DNA of 48,453 nucleotides from a virus: IMG/VR virus record IMGVR_UViG_3300025168_000139, positions 1-48,453 of that record; one strand, 5' to 3'. A model generated the notes under the pieces. It made no database searches, was not told the origin of the DNA, and saw only the letters and a list, made by a program, of their open reading frames with translations. Numbering within the stretch: the stretch's first letter is position 1; each line of letters starts with the position of its first letter. Below, in pieces: positions 1-9,800 of this stretch. The position numbers were made by a program, and so were the translations under genes.

Positions 1-1
1 T

Positions 2-1006
2 ACCAACACATATGGAACCACGGTCCAAGATCCATTAATGATACGATGGTCCAATCAAGAATCTGTCACGAACTGGACAATTAGTTCAGACACAACTGCT
101 GGTAGCTTGAGACTTGGATCTGGGTCGAAGTTTGTACAAGCCATAGAAACAAAACGTGAGATACTCGTATATACAGATACATCATTACACTCGTTACGTT
201 TTATTGGGGGCGATTTTGTTTTTGGTATACAACAGATTGCATCAAACATTACAATTATGGGTCCAAAAGCTGCTGTTGCTACAGAGGATATAGTGTTCTG
301 GATGGGACGAGATAATTTTTATATATATGCCGGTGGGACACAAACCTTACCATGTACTGTTAAAGACAAAGTGTTTCTTGATTTTAACAATGCGCAACGT
401 GATAAAGTTGTGGCCGGAGTAAATTCAGAGTTTGGTGAGGTTATATGGTTTTATCCGTCTGAGTCTAATTCATTAAATAACGGTGGCACGGGTGGTATAG
501 ATAAGTATGTTGTCTATAACTATAATGAAAAAGTCTGGTACTTTGGTAATTTAGCTAGAACAGCATGGATTGACAGGGGTATACGGAACTTTCCTATTGC
601 TGCTTCGTCTTCTTATTTATACAATCATGAAAATGGTTATGATGACGATGGTTCTGCAATGACATCATTTATTGAGTCAGCACCAATGGATATAGGTGAC
701 GGTGATAGATTTAGTCTTATACAAAAAGTTATACCCGATTTAACTTTTGAGGGCTCTGTTAACCAAAGCACACCTGCAGCAAACTTTACTTTAAAAGCAA
801 GGAATGAACCCGGAGAAGATTACGGTAATACGTCTGCTGGCACGGCAACGCGAACAGCAACTTCTCCTGTAGAATTATTTACAAATCAAATTGATCTACG
901 GGTAAGAGGACGATCTTTTGCTTTACGGGTTGATTCCGATGCAACAGGTATGAAATGGAAGTTAGGATCCCCAAGGGTTAATCTTAGACCAGATGGGAGA
1001 CGTTAA
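2..1006 (+). CDS. Packaged-DNA stabilisation / tail completion protein (P22 gp10-like), 5'-truncated
   Basis: The reading frame is open to the left edge (first codon at 2), so the N-terminus is missing; the Met at 38 is probably internal. The visible ~334 residues are a beta-rich virion protein with alternating short strands, for example FVFGIQQIASNI, DIVFWMGRDNFYIYAGG and VWYFGNLARTAWIDRG. This pattern is familiar from phage stabilisation proteins of the P22 gp10 type, which plug the portal and join the tail needle or hub. It is followed without a gap by small virion genes and the ejection proteins. The family call rests on recognition of pattern and position; a generic tail tubular protein is the alternative. 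Confidence 0.7.
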   Translation, partial: TNTYGTTVQDPLMIRWSNQESVTNWTISSDTTAGSLRLGSGSKFVQAIETKREILVYTDTSLHSLRFIGGDFVFGIQQIASNITIMGPKAAVATEDIVFWMGRDNFYIYAGGTQTLPCTVKDKVFLDFNNAQRDKVVAGVNSEFGEVIWFYPSESNSLNNGGTGGIDKYVVYNYNEKVWYFGNLARTAWIDRGIRNFPIAASSSYLYNHENGYDDDGSAMTSFIESAPMDIGDGDRFSLIQKVIPDLTFEGSVNQSTPAANFTLKARNEPGEDYGNTSAGTATRTATSPVELFTNQIDLRVRGRSFALRVDSDATGMKWKLGSPRVNLRPDGRR

Positions 1007-1197
1007 TGGTATATGGTAATTTAGGTGTAACACCACCAAGACTTCCCGAACCACCCATTGAATTTGGTAGAGATCCTTTGGTAACATCTAGCTATGTTAT
1101 GGATTTAGTTCGTTCTTTAGAAGTTTTTATTAATCAACAACAAAGTTCAGAAACAGAAGAAAAATTAGAAACAATTAGTTGGTTTATGGGACAATGA
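1006..1197 (+). CDS. Small hypothetical protein in tail module
   Basis: A 63-residue protein whose ATG overlaps the upstream stop (TAATG), indicating translational coupling. The N-terminus is Pro-rich (TPPRLPEPPIEFG), followed by a likely amphipathic helix (SYVMDLVRSLEVFINQQQ) and an acidic tail. No enzymatic motif is visible. Its place between the stabilisation protein and a small beta-rich protein suggests a minor virion component or assembly factor. Function unknown. Confidence 0.65.
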   Translation: MVYGNLGVTPPRLPEPPIEFGRDPLVTSSYVMDLVRSLEVFINQQQSSETEEKLETISWFMGQ

Positions 1198-1514
1198 CAG
1201 TACGGTATAAAAATGCTAAAGCAGATTTGACTACAACTAATGCAACGGCTGTGTTAACACCTGCAAATGCTACTACCGCTATAATAAAATCAATATTAGT
1301 GTCAGAAGATAGTGGAAATGCAGATACAATTACGCTAACTATTACAGCAGGTAGTGATGTGTTTAGTTTGTTTAAAGTAAAAGCCGTTAGTGCAAATACA
1401 ACAGTTGAGCTTTTAACAGCACCTTTGGTACTAGCAGAGTCAGAGATATTAAAAGCAACTGCAGCTACAGCAAATCGTTTACATGTGGTTGTAAGTTATA
1501 TGGAAATAAGTTAA
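1194..1514 (+). CDS. Small beta-rich structural protein
   Basis: The chosen start is the ATG at 1194, which overlaps the previous stop as ATGA; an upstream TTG at 1179 would extend the gene by five residues but has weaker context. The 106-residue product starts MTVRYKNAKADLTTTNA and is rich in Thr, Ala and Val with alternating beta pattern and no charged coil. Similar Thr-rich small proteins are frequent in marine phage tail modules. Likely a virion or tail-fibre-associated protein; the role is not known. Confidence 0.65.
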   Translation: MTVRYKNAKADLTTTNATAVLTPANATTAIIKSILVSEDSGNADTITLTITAGSDVFSLFKVKAVSANTTVELLTAPLVLAESEILKATAATANRLHVVVSYMEIS

Positions 1515-1523
1515 GGTAGGTTT

Positions 1524-2927
1524 ATGCAACAGGGTATATCATCATTTGTAAATAGCAAACCAGATTATGAGCTTGATCCGATAGGCATAGCGTCTTTCCA
1601 AGATCATGCAGAAAAGCTTGCTAACATGGGTCGTAATGGCGACACCTATATTGTTCATGCGGCCGAAGGCGAAACTGTTTTGCCTATGGAAGTATTAGAT
1701 GCAAACCCACAGCTAAAGAACATGTTGTTTACACAAATGCGGGACATGGGCATCGAACCAGAACGCTACATTGTAGGTAGTGATCTTAACTCTATTAATC
1801 CTATTACAGGACAACCAGAGTTTTTTCTTAAAAAGATATTTAAAGGTTTAAAGAATGTAGGTAAGGCCCTAAAGAAAAATGCATCAGTTGTTTTACCTAT
1901 TGCTTTAAATTATTTAGTTCCCGGAATGGGTAGCACCCTTGCAGGCACGGTGGGCGCGGGTATTGGAAGTTTGATAGAAGGCGATGACCCAAGAGAAGCT
2001 TTTAGAAGTGCAGCCCTTGGTGGTTTGTCTGGCGCAGCCTTGGCTCGTTTAACAGGTGGACCGGGTGCTATTGATAGTGACATACAAAGGAGTTTAAATT
2101 TCGGTAAAGATTTAGTGGGTGGTTCTGGTTTTGATCCGGGAACTTTTAGAAACCCTTTTACAGAAGCGCAACAATACTTTGCTTCTGGCACAACAGAAGC
2201 TGAGAAATTTGCTGACCCTACAAATTTTAAGTTTCCGGAAGGGCAAAATTTAGGTGCAAGTATTCCTGAAACAAACACTAGTTATTTTAAAAGTCCTTTT
2301 GCCAAACCACCAACAATAGATGAAATTATTAAATCAGATAGTTTTAAAGAAAAAATAACAGGTATTCAATCTTTAACTGATGGTAAAATTACACCAGATG
2401 CTCTCCTATTACAGGATTTTTATTTAAAACTAGCTCAAGCTGAACAAAAAAAATTAGCACCTAGCTTCTTACAAAAATATGGCGTACCGCTTGCAGGTAT
2501 AACGGGTGCTGCTGCGTTAGGCGGGTTCTTTAGTGCACCTGAAGAAGAACCCGAAGAGGAGATATTGACAGGACAAGATTTGATTGATGAGGATCCTGAC
2601 AAGTATTATATTGATGTAGCAGCACAACCCTTTGTAGATCAAAGTCAAGTGGCCAGTGCTTATGGCATACCGTCTTTGCCTGAAATGTCGCCATACCCAA
2701 TGCCTACTTTTAATGCAAACAAAGGTGGGGCGGCTTATCCAAGACGAACAGGTGGTATAGGACCGGGTTTAGGTTCTGGTACAAAAGATGATGTTCCTGC
2801 AATGCTTACAGATGGTGAGTTTGTAATGACAAGAAAAGCTGTTAAGAACGCAGGCAACGGTAGTTTAAATAAAGGCATAAAGAATATGTACTCTTTGATG
2901 CGTAATCTTGAAACAAGGAGAGCGTAA
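1524..2927 (+). CDS. Internal virion protein with GEFVM motif
   Basis: A 467-residue protein preceded by an AAGGTAGG ribosome site. Residues about 110-180 are Gly/Ala-rich and hydrophobic (LVPGMGSTLAGTVGAGIG), like membrane-active segments of phage ejection proteins. The C-terminus carries GSGTKDDVPAMLTDGEFVMT at about nt 2770-2830, a variant of the GTDxVPAMLTPGEFV motif seen at C-termini of many tape-measure and internal virion proteins. It is the first of four consecutive genes that look like ejected internal proteins. Inference: it leaves the capsid with the DNA and helps form the trans-envelope channel. Confidence 0.7.
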   Translation: MQQGISSFVNSKPDYELDPIGIASFQDHAEKLANMGRNGDTYIVHAAEGETVLPMEVLDANPQLKNMLFTQMRDMGIEPERYIVGSDLNSINPITGQPEFFLKKIFKGLKNVGKALKKNASVVLPIALNYLVPGMGSTLAGTVGAGIGSLIEGDDPREAFRSAALGGLSGAALARLTGGPGAIDSDIQRSLNFGKDLVGGSGFDPGTFRNPFTEAQQYFASGTTEAEKFADPTNFKFPEGQNLGASIPETNTSYFKSPFAKPPTIDEIIKSDSFKEKITGIQSLTDGKITPDALLLQDFYLKLAQAEQKKLAPSFLQKYGVPLAGITGAAALGGFFSAPEEEPEEEILTGQDLIDEDPDKYYIDVAAQPFVDQSQVASAYGIPSLPEMSPYPMPTFNANKGGAAYPRRTGGIGPGLGSGTKDDVPAMLTDGEFVMTRKAVKNAGNGSLNKGIKNMYSLMRNLETRRA

Positions 2928-3868
2928 TGGCTGAGACAGTAATATCAAGAGAAGCTCCTGACATAGAAGCCATGAAGCTTGCCTTGATGCAGGCGGGTAT
3001 TGATTTAACAAAAGAGGGTATGACACTACCGCAACAACAGATAGCCGATATGTCTGGGTTGCAGAAACTTGCTACACAGTACGCGGGTCAGGGTATTGGT
3101 TCATACATGCCTTATTTACAAGGTGCTAGTGACTTATATGGTCAGGGCGGAAATATGTATGGCAGTGCCGCAGACATGTATAAACAATCAACCGGTAAAT
3201 TTGATCCTACTTCTTACCAGCAATTTATGGATCCTTACACGGAAGAAGTTATTAAACAGCAATATGCTGACATAAATCGTTTAGGCGGTCAGCAGCAACA
3301 AGGTTTATCTGATGCGGCTGTACAGGCAGGTGCTTTTGGTGGTGGCAGGCAAGCTATTGGGTCAGCGGAGATTGGTAGAAATGTTCTTGACCAACAATCA
3401 CGGACCGGAAGCCAGTTAAGATCGCAAGGTTTTCAACAGGCAATGGGTAGTGCTATGTCTGATTTTCAAAACAGAATGGGTAGATTAGGTTCTGCGGCAG
3501 GTGGTTTAGGTAACGTAGCTGGTGGATTAGGCAGTACAGCAGGCGGTTTAGCCACGTTAGGTGCGTCTATTCCCGGATTAAAACAACAGGAACTTGGTTT
3601 TCTTTTTGATATGGGCGGTAGGCAACAGGCACAACAACAAGCAGGTCTTGATGCTCTTTACCAAAATCAACTTAAACAACAAATGGAGCCTTATCAAAGA
3701 TTAGGTTTCTTGTCTGACATATTTCAAGGAGCTCCTTCTTCACAAATGCAATTTACAACAGGCACAGCACCAGGGTCTGGTGTTTCTCCTTTCCAACAAT
3801 ACCTTGGTTATGGTATAGGTGGATTAAGTGCCGTATCTGGTGCTAATAAATTAGGATTGTTTGGATGA
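2927..3868 (+). CDS. Internal virion protein, Gln/Gly-rich
   Basis: A 313-residue protein, start overlapping the upstream stop (TAATG). It is very rich in Gln and Gly, with segments such as YGQGGNMYGSAADMY, RLGGQQQQGLSDAAVQAGAF and a run GLGNVAGGLGSTAGGLATLG near residues 190-210 that looks like a flexible glycine helix or membrane-inserting stretch. No catalytic motif is seen. Neighbours on both sides are similar ejection-type proteins, and the next gene overlaps it by 4 bp. Marine podovirus internal virion proteins often have this composition; the exact role is unknown. Confidence 0.7.
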   Translation: MAETVISREAPDIEAMKLALMQAGIDLTKEGMTLPQQQIADMSGLQKLATQYAGQGIGSYMPYLQGASDLYGQGGNMYGSAADMYKQSTGKFDPTSYQQFMDPYTEEVIKQQYADINRLGGQQQQGLSDAAVQAGAFGGGRQAIGSAEIGRNVLDQQSRTGSQLRSQGFQQAMGSAMSDFQNRMGRLGSAAGGLGNVAGGLGSTAGGLATLGASIPGLKQQELGFLFDMGGRQQAQQQAGLDALYQNQLKQQMEPYQRLGFLSDIFQGAPSSQMQFTTGTAPGSGVSPFQQYLGYGIGGLSAVSGANKLGLFG

Positions 3869-6843
3869 GCGTTTTAAGAAGACAAATGTTCCAACAAGGC
3901 GGACCGGTCACGGCTCCCGAAGCAGCTGCTGTTCAGCAAGGTGCCCAACAAGTTATGGGACAAATCAATCAAGAGATAGACACCTCCCAAAACTTTGAAC
4001 AGATGATTAACGCAACACGCGGTGAGGCGGCTCCAATAGAAGATCGTTACCGTGAACTAGCTACTATTGTAGGTCCGGAAGATGCTATGCAGACACCTGA
4101 ATCTGTTTTAGCTTTGGCACAGCCTGTTATTGAAAACGCATTGGTTGATGAAGGCATTGGTGGTTTGGCGCAAGAACAAATGTCGGGACCTGTCGGTCCT
4201 GAAATGTCAGGCGGTATTATGGAAATGACACAGCCTGTGCAACAATTTCAAAAAGGTGGGGCTGCATTAAGTGATTACTATCAAGCAAACTTACCACTTA
4301 TTCAAGAAATTTTAGGTTCAGAAGATGTAAAAAAACAGGCACAAGGACAAGCCTTATTGGACATAGCTCAAAGAGCTTTCTTATTTGGTAGCGGTGTAAA
4401 TCCTGCAACAGGTAAACCTTATGGTGAAGATGAAACGGAAGCACAAAAACTTGCTGGCTTTTTAGCATCAGCGACCACGCCTATTGGTGAACAGCTATCC
4501 GTATACAATCAAGCTAAAGCCGCAGAAAGATCAAAAGCTCTTGACATGGCTATTACACAAAAAGCAGCTGCAGGTAAAGAAAAGAAAGTGGAGCTTTTGA
4601 ATGTTATGTCAGCAGAAGGTACAGTTTTAGCTTCTTTAAATAAAAATGATGCAAAATTTGAAGAGAACTTTAATAAATTAAAAGAATTAAATTCTGGTGC
4701 ATATCTTGCTAAATTACCTACAGGGGCTTTGACAAAAGCCAGTGTTGCACAAGAAATGGACCAAGTTTTTGTTGATGGTGCGTTTCAAGGTTTTATAAAT
4801 ATAAAAGATCCAAATGTAAATAAGCTTATTACAAAATTAAAAACAGAAAACCCTACTAAAACTATACAAGTACTTGACAAACCACCACCACCTTTTACGC
4901 CTGTTGTTACTTTTAATGATGATGGAAAAGCTGCTGTTTCCATTTCAAACAGCCAATTAAGCTCAAATTTATCTTTAGGTTTTACTGAAGAAAATAACCC
5001 AAAACCAAGCAAGTTTTTATCTGAAAAAGTTATAATGTACAATAATAAGGGTCAAGCTGGAATTGCTACAACAGACGCTGAATTACAAAGATTAATAAAA
5101 ACACATCCTAATCAAAATAAGCCAACAGCCTTTACATCAAAAAGATTGTGGAAAATTTCTGAAGACGGTATAATTCAATCTGAAAGTAAGGTTGCAACTA
5201 ACATTGGAGAACAAGCTACTTTAATTCAATCTGGTTTTAGTTCAGAAACACCGCCAGAATTTTATGAAGAAAAAGTTGTTTGGAAAAATGATAAAGATTT
5301 TAAAGTTGTTAAATCACAAGGAGAATACTCAACAGCTTTAGATGACGGTTATGTTTTTGAAAACAAACAAGAACCTTACGAAGCAAAGATATACTTTAAT
5401 CAAAAGGGTAAACATGTAGTATCTAAATCTAATGAAGAGTTAGAAGCTAATTTTAATGAAGGATTTATATATCTAACGAAACCAACTCCTTTTAAGCCAA
5501 TTGTATTGTTTAATGAAGATGGTAAAAAAGCAGTTGTTGAAAATTTTGAAAACGTAGCAAAAGTTATGAAAAAAGGTTTTGTTCTTGAGAATAAACCAGA
5601 TCCTTACCCAATGACGGTATTGTTTAATAACGATGGTGAAGTTAAAATTGCTACTTCTAAAAAAGTGCATGAACAAGCTTTAAAAGATGGATTCTTGCAT
5701 GACAGTATTCAGAAACCTGGAGCTCCTGCTATTCACGATGTTTTTAATGACCAAGACACTTTTGTGGGATCCTATGATTTAAATAATGTGGAAGACTTAA
5801 AACGATTTAACACATTGAAAGAATTACCAAATTACAGGGTTTATAAAACAGGTGTAAGACCTAAGACACCAGATGTTACTCCAAACCTTAAAGTAGTTAG
5901 ATACATAGGAGATCATCCATTAAAAGGAACAAGTGGTAATTTTGATGCTAATAGTGAAGACGGAAAACAAATTATAGAATTTGCTACAGCTAATCCAGAT
6001 CAAGCACAACTTTTTAATTTAAAAACAGAAGATCAACCTAAAGAAACACAAACTGCTTATTATGTTGAAATGGACGGCGCTGGACAAATTGTTGTTTCTA
6101 ATGATGCCGGTAAAACATTTACTAAAAACGGTCAAGTTTATCAACTAAGCGATTATAAAAATGAAGTTTCTGGTTTTCCATTAAACAGTAGAAATACTTT
6201 TGAAGTATTTCAAAAACTAAAAATTAGTAAACAAGCAAAACAACAATTAGAAGAACTTGATTTTGAGATTATGTCTCAAATAGGAATGTCTGCAGCAGAT
6301 GCAGCTGCTTTAACAAATGCATTAGATCAAGTAAGACAAGGTACAGGTTTTTATGCACAGGTACAAAGACTTATAAATTCTGGTAGTTCGATAATCCCTC
6401 AAACTATAAGAGGAAAACCTTGGTTTGAAGATAAACAACAAGCTAATAATTATGTAAAATCAGTTAATTTATTAGTTCGTTCTGCTCTTACTTTAAGTCC
6501 TAGATACGCAGTATATGATTTAAAATTAGTTCAAGAAGTATTACCCGATACTAACTCTTTTTTAACGACCCCCACTACCGAAGCTAATAAGTTAATTAAT
6601 GTAAAACAACTTTTATTTGAACAAAAAACTAAAAATTTAAAATTTTTACAAGAAGGTGGTTTAACTACCTCAGATACTAATTTATTAAGATCTAAAAATT
6701 TAGAAATTAGTAGAGCCTTAGAATTGTTGAGCGGTGTTCCATTATATGGTAATAAAATTAAACAACATTATAGCTCTGATTTTATGAAAGAATTAAAAGA
6801 AAAATCTAAAAAAATTCTCGATAAAACAAAAGGAAAGATTTAA
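3865..6843 (+). CDS. Large internal virion protein with tandem repeat region
   Basis: A 992-residue protein whose ATGA start overlaps the preceding gene. The N-terminus MSVLRRQMFQQGGPVT, with a second QxFQKGG motif near residue 130, is of the QxFxxGG type common at N-termini of marine phage internal virion proteins. Residues about 341-619 form seven to eight degenerate copies of a 38-43-residue unit (see the repeat entry). The C-terminal ~370 residues are helical and Lys-rich with no recognisable enzyme. No lytic transglycosylase motif was found. Probably packaged and ejected with the DNA; the repeat region may bind a surface or a polymer. Confidence 0.7.
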   Translation: MSVLRRQMFQQGGPVTAPEAAAVQQGAQQVMGQINQEIDTSQNFEQMINATRGEAAPIEDRYRELATIVGPEDAMQTPESVLALAQPVIENALVDEGIGGLAQEQMSGPVGPEMSGGIMEMTQPVQQFQKGGAALSDYYQANLPLIQEILGSEDVKKQAQGQALLDIAQRAFLFGSGVNPATGKPYGEDETEAQKLAGFLASATTPIGEQLSVYNQAKAAERSKALDMAITQKAAAGKEKKVELLNVMSAEGTVLASLNKNDAKFEENFNKLKELNSGAYLAKLPTGALTKASVAQEMDQVFVDGAFQGFINIKDPNVNKLITKLKTENPTKTIQVLDKPPPPFTPVVTFNDDGKAAVSISNSQLSSNLSLGFTEENNPKPSKFLSEKVIMYNNKGQAGIATTDAELQRLIKTHPNQNKPTAFTSKRLWKISEDGIIQSESKVATNIGEQATLIQSGFSSETPPEFYEEKVVWKNDKDFKVVKSQGEYSTALDDGYVFENKQEPYEAKIYFNQKGKHVVSKSNEELEANFNEGFIYLTKPTPFKPIVLFNEDGKKAVVENFENVAKVMKKGFVLENKPDPYPMTVLFNNDGEVKIATSKKVHEQALKDGFLHDSIQKPGAPAIHDVFNDQDTFVGSYDLNNVEDLKRFNTLKELPNYRVYKTGVRPKTPDVTPNLKVVRYIGDHPLKGTSGNFDANSEDGKQIIEFATANPDQAQLFNLKTEDQPKETQTAYYVEMDGAGQIVVSNDAGKTFTKNGQVYQLSDYKNEVSGFPLNSRNTFEVFQKLKISKQAKQQLEELDFEIMSQIGMSAADAAALTNALDQVRQGTGFYAQVQRLINSGSSIIPQTIRGKPWFEDKQQANNYVKSVNLLVRSALTLSPRYAVYDLKLVQEVLPDTNSFLTTPTTEANKLINVKQLLFEQKTKNLKFLQEGGLTTSDTNLLRSKNLEISRALELLSGVPLYGNKIKQHYSSDFMKELKEKSKKILDKTKGKI
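4885..5720 (+). repeat. Degenerate tandem protein repeat (~38-43 aa units) inside the 992-aa virion protein
   Basis: Successive units share the frame P-[FY]-x(3-4)-[VI]-x-[FWY]-N-x-[DK]-G-K, then a variable stretch, then L-x(2-3)-G-[FY]-[VIT]-x-E-N-K. Clear copies start PFTPVVTFNDDGK, KFLSEKVIMYNNKG, FYEEKVVWKNDKD, PYEAKIYFNQKGK, PFKPIVLFNEDGK and PYPMTVLFNNDGE. Each ends with a GF/GY about 30 residues on (SLGF, QSGF, DDGY, NEGF, KKGF, KDGF). DNA identity between units is low, so this is an old protein-level repeat. It predicts a series of small beta-hairpin plus helix modules. Confidence 0.75.
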
Positions 6844-9800
6844 ATGGCTGATCCCGGTGGCCCCTACGTTATACCTGAAGAAACGCTTGCCGAAGCTCAA
6901 TATGAGTTTACGCAAGGAGAAATGGATAATTTTAGAAAAATTTTTAAAGAAGATTCGTCCGCTATTTTAGCACAATCTTTAACTAGCATAGCTCAAAATA
7001 TCTCTCCAGAGTTTAGTTATCGTAAATTAAAAAATGGCAGCTCTCTTTATTTTGATCAAGATTATCATGGAGATGCTTTTAAGGGCAGCCCAACAGAAAG
7101 ACGTTTTTCTGACGATGATATTATTTCGTTACTAAGTAACGCGGAAAAAGTAGGTTTTTTTGAAGCAGCTGCAAAAAAAGCTCCTACTGCGGTAGCAACC
7201 ACCGGAGCTTTTGGTTACGGTTTTGGAACAGGCGTAAAAGTACAGCAGTATATTCCGCCGGTAAACTTACCAGCTATGGTTTTAAAGAGTGCTATTCCCC
7301 CTATTTTTGGTGCAGCTGCTTCTGTAGCTACAAATATATTTGGTGAAAAAGTTGCAGAACCTGCTTTAGGTTTAGATACAATCGCAACCCCTGACAGCGT
7401 TACAAGAAAACTTATGGGTGAGGTTTTCGCTTATGGTGCTTCTGGTCCGATACTTAACTTTATGGCTAAAGGAAAAGAAATTAATTTAGACGCGGCTAGT
7501 TACGTTTCTTCATTGTTACCATATGCTGCAAAAACTAAACTTGGAGAAATGGTTACAGGCGCAACAGGTTTTATTGAACCAAGTGGACGATACACGCTTC
7601 TTGGAGCAAAATATTTAGGAGCATCCGCTGACGAATTGTCAAGGCTTAAAAAAAATAGAAAGATACCAACAACAGTAAAATTACTTTCTGCTATTGAAAA
7701 ATTTTATAATGGTGTTGGAAAAGATTTAACTAACAAAAGTGTTTCTGGTCAAGTAGCTAATATTTTAGGTGAGGTAGCTTTATCTGGATCAGCTGCTTTA
7801 GGAGCGGGAAGTGCACAAACGGTTATACCTGATTCAAACGCTGCTCAATTTGGAGGAGAGTTTGCAGGTGCAGCCGTACCTGCTGTGTTTGCAAAAAGGT
7901 TTGCGGATCTTGGTCCTAAATTAGCAAACGTAGTAAAAAATTCGTACACAGCGATTAAAGAACAAGGTATTCTTGCTGCCACAGGAAGAGGTGCAAAAGT
8001 TGTTTTTGGAGAAGCCCAAGAAAAAAGAAAGTTATCGTCTGCTAAGTTTATTTTAAATAAACTTAAAAAAGCAGGATATGACGATGAGCAGATTAATTTA
8101 ATTATTGAGGAACTTGATCAAGTCCTCACTCCAGAGGACATGAAAAAATTTGTTGATTTAGAGGGTAATATAATTCAACCTACTGCTGGTTTAATTTCGT
8201 CAAACCCTATAATTAAATCTCTTGAAAATTCTATTGCAACTCGATTGGGTGGTGAATTTGGACAAGATCAATTACAAATGTTTAATAAACTAAATTCTTC
8301 TTTAAAAGCACAAGTAGAATCTTTGGTTTTGTTAGGTGATAGAGAGGCCTTAGATTTAGCAGGTGAATTACAAAAAACACGATTTGAGTTATTGCTGTCA
8401 AATGATCAAATTGGAGCTATTAACAATATGATGGTAGCTTTAGACCAAGTTAAAAAAACAGACTCTATGTTTGCAGGTGATAACATAGAGTTATCAACAA
8501 GATTAAATGACGTTATACAAGGTTCTATAGATAAAGCTCGTGAGCTAGAAAGAGAGTTTTGGAATGCAATACCTAACTTTGATTTAGATGTAGATGATTT
8601 AAACAGTTTAGAGTTTATACAATTCTTTAACAGCGGTGCACCTAATACAAAAGAATTTAAAGCAGAGTTTTTAAATAAAAATCCTGTAATAGGTTCTTTT
8701 ATAAAAAGAAAATTAAAAGAATTTGGTGTTGTAGATCCTTTAGAAGAAATTGTTACACCCTCTGATACTTTTAAAGTAGATCCTCAAATTAAAAGAGTTG
8801 AGGACGATATAGAAACACAATTTGGTGAAAAAATAAAAAGTGACTACGATTTAATTTTAAATGCAATAGGTCTTAGAAATGAAAGCGCAGGAGAGTTATT
8901 TACAGGCGTAGGAGGTGTTTTCCCTTCTGGATCAGTACCTCAAAATATTTTAGATATAGCTGATCCTGCCGAAAGAGTTCTTGAAGCTATAAAACTTCAA
9001 GAAAAAAAATTAAAAGGTAGAGCAGGCGATAAGGTAAGATTAAATGAGCTTTTAGAAGTTAAAAAATATGCTTCTAAGTTATCTCAATTAGAGAGAATTA
9101 AAAAACTAGACAAAACTAAAAAAGAAACTTTTGAAACCGAATTATTAGAAGAAACTCCTGAAGAACCACCTAAAATAACATTTCAAGAATTAAGAGAAGC
9201 TAGAACTTCTTTATTAAAAAAAGCTAGAACTCTTTTAGCGCAAGGTGACAGAGCTGAAGCAGCTTTTAATTTTAAACTGGCAAGTAAAATATTAAATGAT
9301 TTAGATAATGTAGCTCCGGACGATACTATAGAATATAATAATGCACGAGCTTTTAGTGCCGCTTTTAATGATTTTTTTACAAGAACTTTTGTTGGGGATA
9401 TTAAACAAAAAAGTAAAAACGGCGGGTTTGTTATGATCCCTGAGTTACTAGCTAAAAATTTACAAATGGGCGGAACGGACCCAACCTACATGAGAGTAAA
9501 ACAAATTACGGATGTAGGTAATTTTTTAAGAGATCAAGATATAGAGGGTGCCGAAAACATAAGTAGTACTATTTCGGGCACATTAGAAATGATTTTAAGG
9601 AATGCAAGAAGCAGTGCTTTTGATAAGTCAAAAGTTACAAAATTGCCAAATGGCGAAGAAATAGTAGTTGAAGGTGCTTTTAATCCTCAAAAATTACAAA
9701 AATGGTTAGAAGATAATAAAAAACTGTTAACGCCTGATAATGAAAATAATTATGCTGGTTTTCCTTCTATACAACAAGACATACAAGCAGTAATTGATGG

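Noticed and set aside
1179-1193. TTG start extending the 106-aa protein
   Set aside because: The ATG at 1194 overlaps the upstream stop as ATGA, which is the usual coupling in this genome.
1910-2278. 122-aa minus-strand ORF
   Set aside because: Lies wholly within the internal virion gene, no ribosome site, Pro/Lys/Ser-rich shadow composition.
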